This document shows, in pieces, positions 57,678 through 64,000 of a DNA stretch of 64,000 bases. Each line of letters opens with the position of its first letter. Positions within the stretch are counted from its first letter, which is position 1. This DNA is from Amborella trichopoda (lineage: Eukaryota > Streptophyta > Magnoliopsida > Amborellales > Amborellaceae): NCBI RefSeq assembly GCF_000471905.2, contig NW_006500178.1:2024642-2088641 (forward strand). Reading direction: 5' to 3'. A model generated the notes under the pieces. It saw only the letters and a program-made list of their open reading frames with translations. It did no database searches and was not told the origin of the DNA. The translations under genes and the position numbers were made by a program.

Positions 57678-58885
57678 TGTTAATTTTTATTTAAAAAATT
57701 TCAGAATTTCAAAATCTTTTTTAATGTTAACATTGATGATTATCCATCATGCTCTTTTGGTATGCATGGACCACCACTTCATCCTCCACCTTTTTGTTTC
57801 ATCTTATTTGTTTTTTAATTGTTGCTTGGTCATGATGACCTCACCTCCTTACCCTCATAGGGGACAAGTGTCCATGCACTTGGCATTACTCTCTCTCTCT
57901 CTCTCTCTCTTTAGTTGCTACTTCTCTACCCTTCATATATTATATTATTTATCGACTATATAAGCCTTGAGTAAGAGAGAGAAAGCCTATGGAGATGTAT
58001 GACCTTGGGAGAGTGAAGGAAGTGAAGTCCATGGAAATTTTTAGCAACATTTTGAAAAACGATTTGAGGTATTTTCCAAGAAAAAATGAACTCATAGAAT
58101 TTCTTCTTGATGTTTATTTTTCATTCAAGAAAAATCGATTTAGTTGTTGTGGTTTTAGAGAGTTTTTTTAGCATGCAACTCAGAAACTCTGATTCTTTGT
58201 AACGTGATTGTATCCTCGGGGTGTACTCACCAGATACCCTATTGCATATCGGTTTGTACTAGGTAGGGGATGATCAACACTTCAAAGAAAGTGTGCTCCT
58301 CTCATGCCCCCAGATCCTGATCTTTGTTGCCCCATTATATAACCTCCGAATCCATATCCCAACTCCTACGGGAGTCCGACTGGTACTAAGAGTGTTTCAT
58401 TTTCCAGATATAACCTCTGAATCCAAATTCCGACTCCTACAGTAGTCCGATTGGTACTAAGAGTGTTCTAGTACAATCCAAGCTTTATCTTGGTCTAGGG
58501 AGGTGCTGCCGAATTTTTCCCAAAATGAGAGTTAGTGCAAGGCTTATCTAGCGTAAGTTCCACTTATGAAAGAGCAGTCAAATCTATCAATCATAAGTTC
58601 AAGCTATCGTTCATCAATTCAAGCTATTGGTCGTGAATTCATGATATCGATCATGGGTCCAAGCTATCGATTGTGAGTTCAAGCTATCGATCGTGAGTTC
58701 AAGCTATCGACCATGGGTTCAAGCTATCGGTCGTGAGTTTAAGTTATCAACTGTGCGTTCAAGCTATCAGTCGTGTGTTCAAGCTATCAGTTGTGCATTC
58801 ATACTATCGATCATGTGTTCCAACTATCGACAGTCTGTTTAGTTTTCCACCTTACAATTGTCATCACCACTACCCAAAGCTAACA
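57678..58885 (+). repeat. 3' LTR of the Copia element (1208 bp)
   Basis: Starts TGTTAATTTTTATTTA and ends CCCAAAGCTAACA, with short inverted termini TGTTA/TAACA. Contains a CT tract (57890-57911), a TATA box (57957-57964) and the 20 bp minisatellite. It is uninterrupted and so shows the empty site for the solo LTR in the 5' copy. Frames at 57724-57963 and 57989-58171 are not genes. Confidence 0.9.
58590..58820 (+). repeat. 20 bp minisatellite in the Copia 3' LTR
   Basis: About eleven degenerate copies of TTCAAGCTATCGATCGTGAG. Counterpart of 52790-52990. Confidence 0.9.
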
Positions 58886-60440
58886 CAACTTGCACAAATA
58901 ATTTCAATCAAGCATTAGTGGAGATCAAATACATACTCTTAGGTAGGACAATCTGTTATATATAATTTTTGATATACTTGTATCCCTGACGCTAATAAGA
59001 AGAGAACTGGTATCAACATAGTCCCGCCGGTGCCCAAGATCTCGCCAGACCAAGGGAACATTATAGCAATAAGCCTAAAACTGGGCGACCTTTGAAGACG
59101 TGTCGGAATGGCCTCAAATTGCATGAGAGTATATTTTTGGATACCCTAAGGACACCCACAGAGTTTCATCACATTCTGACGAGTTTTGATACAATTAAGA
59201 CGAAACTTAGTTTCAAATCTAGTTCCTATCATGCTGAAAATGGACCCTATAACTATAGCCCTATTTTCTGGGTCTAAAACAGTATAAGACCACCGTTATT
59301 TGATCCAGAATGTTGAAAAACCCCCAGGTACCAAATTTTGGTTAAATCGGACCCTCCGGGACCATTCTGAGCCTAACTTACCATAACATGGTGGTTTTAC
59401 ACTATTATGATACAACTTCGGTGAACCAGTTTCTATTTATGGAAATTGTGTTTTCTCATTTTGGGATGATTTTTAAATGGTCATAACTTTCTCGTTTTGA
59501 GTCCAATTAAACTCAAATTTGGACACGAGCTAGATCTCGACGACCTGCTCGTTTTGACATATGGCACACGTCATGGTGCGACCCGAAACGAGAGAATTTC
59601 TAAAGAGAAGATGAGTTCGAAACATGAAAATTCAAATTTTATAAAGAATAACTTTCAATTCTTTGTGAGGCCACAACTCAAGATCCAGATGACGGATCAT
59701 TGCAAGTGGGGTCGGTTGCGACCATACTTCAAAGAGCTACAATTTGATATAATTTTTATGTATGATCGGAGGCCGAATGACACAAATTTTGAGGTCGAAG
59801 ATGACATACTTTTTTGGTAGTCGGAATCCCATTTTTCGGCGCCTTCCCAAAATCGGAACGTGCTCAAACGGAGACCAAAATGGACAAATTTTAACACAAA
59901 ATGATTGTGATGGTACTTCTTCTACTTGTGATCAAAACGAAGGCTTGGAACGTCATAGATAGTGCCAGATTGGTGGTCGAAGAATTACAAGTTTATGAAA
60001 CTTGGTCGGATTTTGGGTTCGTCCTAAAAAATATGTTTCAAGGCAATCAAAGGTATCCAAATGTGCACAATAGTTCAAGCATTGATTCTACGATGATTGA
60101 TCACCCGAATTACCACCGTAGACGTTAAAAAAAACTCCTGATGCCTAAGTCGCCATCAAGGAGGGATGATTTTATTTGAAAAGTACCTAGGGGTATTTTG
60201 GTCATTTGGTCCAAAAACGGGATTAATATTTTAATTCGTATTTTTTGACAATTTTGGTAGTTTTTTTTAGCATTTCACCCTTTTTTGTGGTTGCTCTTTA
60301 TAAGGAAACCCAAATCATTTGTAATTCTCACTCTTGGACTGTTAGTCATTTGTAATCAAAACTTTTAATAGTTGAGCAATTGGAGTAAGTTTTTAGCTTG
60401 TTCTTTTACTTTGCTTTCAAGTTCAAGATTTAAGATGAGA
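58886..60440. other. LTR-like non-coding sequence, no supported gene
   Basis: No protein domain seen, although several frames of 60-107 residues are open (59497-59820 is the longest). The sequence style ('ggtcataactttctcgtttt', 'gagtccaattaaactcaaat'), followed at about 60298 by a TATA-like 'gctctttataaggaaaccca', resembles long LTRs of Gypsy-type elements. Without a second copy in the window the borders cannot be set. Confidence 0.4.
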
Positions 60441-61024
60441 GGAGAGAGAAATATTTCCTAGAAAGAGGAAATACCCATAGAATCCCAAACTTCCTAGAAC
60501 CCCAAAATTCCAACTACCTTAAGATTCCCAACTTCCAATCTCATACTCCCTATGACTTCTAGCTTCCATCCACCTTAAAACTCATAGCTTCCAATCCTAC
60601 TCCATACTCCCTGTACCCTACCTTAGCTGAAGTCCAAGAGCAATAATATATGTAAAATGGAAATCCAACAAATACAATACATGCACAAAGCAAAGTCACA
60701 TACTAGATGTGGTGAACTAAAATGGGCTACATCCATGGGTTCCTATCAAGGGAGGAAATTTATAAGTTTTTTTAATTTATAAAGACTACTCACAATGGCA
60801 AAGAAACTTCAAATAGATTTTCCCTACCACAATAATACAATTAATCCACTCTTTCTTTGATATTGTCAACAAATTTTATTGCTACAAAGAAATACCAATA
60901 AATCATGCCCAATACAATAGTATAACAATGCTAGATAAATGTGAAATGGGAGTTGTTTTTGTATCACCATCCCAACACGAAACATGTTCTCCCACCGGAA
61001 AGGTCACCGAAAAATTAATCTCCT
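60441..61024. other. No supported gene
   Basis: Unassigned sequence. 60470-60620 has loosely repeated 'cccaaacttcctagaa' and 'caacttccaatctcatactc' motifs. Confidence 0.35.
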
Positions 61025-61142
61025 CCAAACTTCCTAGAAAGAATCTTTTTATATGAGAACTTCTTTTGCATTTTGGCTTATTTCCAAACTTACTAGAAAG
61101 AACCTTTTTATTTGGGAACTTCTTTTGGATTTTGGCTGATTT
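61025..61142. repeat. 59 bp tandem duplication
   Basis: CCAAACTTCCTAGAAAGAAT starts at 61025 and recurs with a few changes at 61084. Each unit ends in 'ttttggct(t/g)attt'. Confidence 0.9.
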
Positions 61143-61452
61143 CCACATTCAATATGACGTTATGCAGACCCTTGAATCCCCTTCTTTCTCACCGGAAAAG
61201 CCAGCATAATTGGGGGTCTCTCTGTACTCGTTCATGAGGCCCTCCTCGAAAACTTGTCTCATTTTACTTGCCTTCCATTTCTCATGAATAATGTACAGAA
61301 GATCACCTTGGGCCAAGTACTTGTGACTAGTCTGAGGTAAGTTATTTGGGCGAGTCACTCGTCCGAGTGGCCCGACACTAAATTAGAAAAAAGAAAAATG
61401 TAAAAGTATGAATAAAGAATGTAAGTTTTTCTTTAAAAAGAATAGGAAAATG

Positions 61453-61480
61453 ATTTGATAGGGCTGCAGCCCTATCAAAT
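61453..61480. repeat. Perfect 28 bp palindrome
   Basis: The half-site ATTTGATAGGGCTG is followed immediately by its exact reverse complement, with no spacer, centred on a PstI-type CTGCAG. It lies one base outside the terminal repeat of the A4 element at 61482. Confidence 0.95.
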
Positions 61481-61481
61481 A

Positions 61482-61795
61482 ACTAAAGCCTCACCTCATA
61501 ATTCATTGAAAATCACAATTCAATTGTTGAAAAAACTTTACATTGATCATCTCAGCTTGACCATTATGTTTGAGAAAAATAATAGGATTTATAACTCTAA
61601 AAATAGTGTATATTGCAACAAATTTCTAGGTTATCTATTTATCTCTAAAAATAAGTGTTCCTAGATCTGCAAGTTTTGTACCATTTTTTGAGTTTCAAAT
61701 TTCATTGTTGTATTGGAAATTAATTTTAAAGCTATCATAGCTATTTCTATTGCCGAAAGTGATTTCCATACAAGGATTTGAGGTGATACTTTATT
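61482..61795 (+). mobile_element. Superfamily A miniature element, subfamily A4
   Basis: Left end ACTAAAGCCTCACCTC and right end 'gatttgaggtgatactttat' are inverted. The core ('gatcatctcagcttgaccat', 'gtaccattttttgagtttca') is collinear with the copy at 10474-10788. Size ~314 bp. The frame at 61455-61664 is not a gene. Confidence 0.75.
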
Positions 61796-62089
61796 TTGTA
61801 TTCATAGAGCTTAGGCCCTAAAAAAATTGAAAAAAAAAAAAAAAAAAAAAAGGGAAAAGAAGCAAGGTGGCTTGTGCCACGTACCCAAGGGAGAGGGCAC
61901 GTGACCAAAATGAGCAACATTCCATCCAAGGGCTCTCTCTCTCCAGATCTCAGGAGCTCTCTCTTATTCTGTCATGAGCTCTCTCTTTCTTTACCAATCT
62001 CCCGCTCTCTCCACCAATTAATCAGTTAATAGAGACAGTGATAAATATCTCACATGAAGAATTCCGAGAAATGAGTTATTTTTCTAACT
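61796..62089. other. Simple-sequence region, no gene
   Basis: Poly-A (about 61827-61852) and CT-rich tracts (61931-62010). Confidence 0.5.
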
Positions 62090-62385
62090 TGGTTTCTATG
62101 AGTCCAGGTAGAAATGAGTTACCTCTTAAAATTTTATTTTTGAGATGGATTTTTGGAATTTACTTTTAAGGACATGTAATCTTTACCATGGAGATCATGA
62201 ATATGAAAAACTAAATCAATTTTGAAAACTAGAAATAATATTTCTATTAAAAAAAAATTGTACTATTAGTTTCAATCGTTTTTAAGTGAACCACCTATTT
62301 GCATCCATTTTTAAGATGGATGCTTTATAACTTGAGGACCGCAAATATAGAAATGCGATCCAGCCGCAGTAAATTTGTCCTTGAG
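62090..62385 (-). repeat. Miniature element, family C, copy
   Basis: Reverse of the order seen at position 1. 'gagatggatttttggaattt', 'aaggacatgtaatctttacc' and 'catgaatatgaaaaact' lead to 'tttgcatccatttttaagat' and an end with 'caaatatagaaatgcgatcc'. Non-coding. Confidence 0.55.
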
Positions 62386-62429
62386 ACAAACTAGTTTGCA
62401 TGGATGGGAAACGAGCATGCTCGTGCGAG

Positions 62430-62962
62430 AAAATAGACTTCTCAAGCAAAATGGTATCGGGTTAAATGCTTATATAATATGTCAACATTGTGGTATAGAA
62501 GCAAAGTGTACTTCAAGATCCACAAAAGAAATTGTTGCCACCATAGGAAACCTTCTAATTGATCATCTCAACTAGGGAAAATGTTTATATAATATGTCAA
62601 CATTGTGATATAGAAGCAAAGTGTACTTAAAATCCACAAAAAAAAATTGTTGCCACCCTAGGAAACCTTCTAATTGATCATCTCAACTAGGGATGTACGG
62701 TTGTGAAGAAAGATAATATTTTACGGTCATGAAAATACTACGTCTCGTAACGTACTATTTTGACAGTTCATTTTCAAGATTTTTTAAGTATTTTTAGATC
62801 TGTTCGATCTGTACCATTTTTAAACTGTAAATGTTATAACTAAAGATAAATGGATTTTCAAACTATCGTAGAGCTTTTCATAACCAATAATACTATATCT
62901 TTAATTTCAGGGTGCGCCTTATTCTGACTATTTGAGGTGGATTCCATATACAAACCACACCC
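62430..62962 (+). mobile_element. Superfamily A miniature element, divergent, with 115 bp duplication
   Basis: Right end 'gggtgcgccttattctgact' plus 'atacaaaccacaccctt', and a core with 'gatcatctcaactagggat', 'tgacagttcattttcaagat' and 'tctgttcgatctgtacca'. The left part is duplicated: TATATAATATGTCAACATTG starts at 62471 and 62586. The frame at 62375-62575 is open across the first copy and is not a gene. Confidence 0.65.
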
Positions 62963-63729
62963 TTCCACAAATCATCAATAAGAAAGGAGGGTATATGGTC
63001 CGTTTGTTCAAGTTGAAGGGATCTAGAGGGTTTAGATAGACCAAATGCTCCGATATAATCATGAGTAAGAAGAGGGGGGACCAGGTCATTTTCCCAAAAG
63101 AGAGAAATCACATATTCCATATTTTCCCAAAAGAAAGAAATCTCTCTTTTCTCTTTGTGAAGAAGGGTTAAAGGGATTGCTTGTTGAGGCGTCACCATAG
63201 GGACCCAGTTTATAATTACTTCCTACTCGATTAAATGAAATGTCAAAAGAAAAACTCCACTATAATGCACTCAAAATTTTTTTTTTATAATCACCACTAT
63301 CAAACCTTTGTCATAACTATATAAAATGGGTCACTCATAAAATAAACAATAAAAATATTATAATCATCCTTATCAAAACCATAAATCTTAACAATATAAA
63401 ATGGGTCATTTAAGATCCTTACAAAATTGAGACAAAGTTTTACACTGCCTATCTAACACAGCACTCCTCTTTATTCGGCTTGGGACCTGTATGATCGGTA
63501 GGCGCTAGCCAAAGCAAAATTGGAAAAATTCACTATAATACACTCCAAAAATGGAAAACTACACTATAAATACCCTCAAAAAAATAAAAATCACAACCGT
63601 ATAGTGGAGTGAAAATTCGAAGTATTGAGGACAAATATGACCTTGTAATGGGCCAAAATTAAAAAGCTAGACAGAGAGAACGCGTGAGGGGTAGTTATGA
63701 GTTACTTAAAACCAGCGTTTTAAAAAACG
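62963..63729. other. No supported gene
   Basis: Unassigned. The minus-strand frame at 62893-63198 overlaps the element end and has no recognisable domain. Confidence 0.35.
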
Positions 63730-63876
63730 TCGAGTCGAACCGGACTCGCCCGGTTCGACTCGAAAATCGCGAAAAGGGACCGGATCGGTTGAAAAATCGA
63801 AAATCGTCCGGTTCTAGAGAGAACCGGACGATTCCGCACAGTGACTCGCCGATTCACTGTGCGGAATCGGCGAGTC
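63730..63876. repeat. Cluster of perfect hairpins, two mutually exclusive
   Basis: Four perfect inverted repeats lie in 147 bp. H1: TCGAGTCGAACCGG (63730-63743) with its complement at 63750-63763. H2: ATCGTCCGGTTCT (63803-63815) with 63820-63832, loop AGAG. H3: CGATTCCGCACAGTGA (63829-63844) with 63854-63869. H4: GACTCGCCGATTC (63843-63855) with 63864-63876. H3 and H4 share bases, so a strand can form one or the other. The patch is G+C-rich in an A+T-rich setting. Probably a foldback-type transposon end, but no known family is recognised. The frame at 63684-63986 is not supported. Confidence 0.85.
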
Positions 63877-64000
63877 CGTTAAGAACACGAGTTGCACAGT
63901 GTTTTTCACGGGAATCTTTGAAATTTGTCATTTTTTTATCATTTTTCTTGTTTTTTTTGGCATGTAATCTGATTTGCAGGCTGTAAACAGCTTTATTCAA

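Larger units (their letters stand above)
50079..58885 (+). mobile_element. Copia-type LTR retrotransposon, old and defective (8.8 kb)
   Basis: Direct LTRs (50079-53054, containing a foreign insertion, and 57678-58885) bracket gag, protease, integrase, RT and RNase H remnants in the Copia order (integrase before RT). The LTRs start TGTTAA-like (TCTTAA in the 5' copy) and end ...GCTAACA. By eye they differ at more than a tenth of sites, so the insertion is old. Flanks CATCG and CAACT do not form a clear 5 bp target duplication. No primer-binding site of the tRNA-Met type is visible after the 5' LTR. Internal stops, a deletion in RT and a tandem triplication make it non-functional. Confidence 0.9.

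Noticed and set aside
59497..59820. 107-residue plus-strand frame
   Set aside because: No recognisable domain. The surroundings read like long non-coding LTR sequence, and overlapping frames on both strands are equally open.

Overview
This window looks like nuclear DNA of a flowering plant. The evidence is its A+T-rich, mostly non-coding composition, plant-type transposable elements (Copia and Gypsy-like LTR elements, a FAR1/FRS-type Mutator-like element, an L1-like LINE remnant, many miniature elements), a nuclear tRNA-Leu(CAG) gene, and a plant-type mitochondrial carrier exon. The species cannot be named from the sequence. I see no complete protein-coding host gene. Almost everything recognisable is a transposon, a transposon relic, a captured gene fragment or a tandem repeat. 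An assembly gap of Ns covers 6798-7480.

Layout. 1-14.4 kb: miniature inverted-repeat elements of several families, and a striking array (2191-4141) of ten tandem ~205 bp units, each itself a long imperfect palindrome. 14.4-17.0 kb: a miniature element split by a 2.06 kb LTR lying in reverse orientation. A second copy of that LTR, in forward orientation and followed by a tRNA-iMet-type primer-binding site, lies at 36611-38526. 18.6-20.2 kb: two short LTR-like sequences in inverted orientation. 21.9-22.4 kb: the 3' end of a LINE on the minus strand. 23.7-33.4 kb: a ~9.7 kb Mutator-like element with long terminal inverted repeats (~0.85-1 kb). It carries a decayed FAR1/FRS-type transposase (25282-27600) and, on the opposite strand, the terminal exon of a mitochondrial thiamine-diphosphate-carrier-like gene (30575-30902). 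This is the arrangement of a Pack-MULE that still holds its own transposase relic. 38.9-46.7 kb: duplicated non-coding blocks, two minisatellite arrays (43.2-44.3 kb) and several more miniature elements. 47.1 kb: the tRNA-Leu gene, the only feature likely to be an intact host gene. 50.1-58.9 kb: an old Copia element with gag, protease, integrase and RT remnants. A complete 1.79 kb solo LTR of another family sits inside its 5' LTR, flanked by TTTAT duplications, and a piece of its RT is repeated three times in tandem. 58.9-64 kb: LTR-like non-coding sequence, further miniature elements and a compact cluster of perfect hairpins at 63730-63876.

The genes do not form a pathway. The window is best read as a record of layered transposon insertion, local duplication and decay. 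The points most worth following up are the palindromic tandem array, the exon captured by the MULE, the nested solo LTR, the RT triplication, the large superfamily of ~300-420 bp miniature elements sharing one internal core, and the overlapping hairpins near the right edge.
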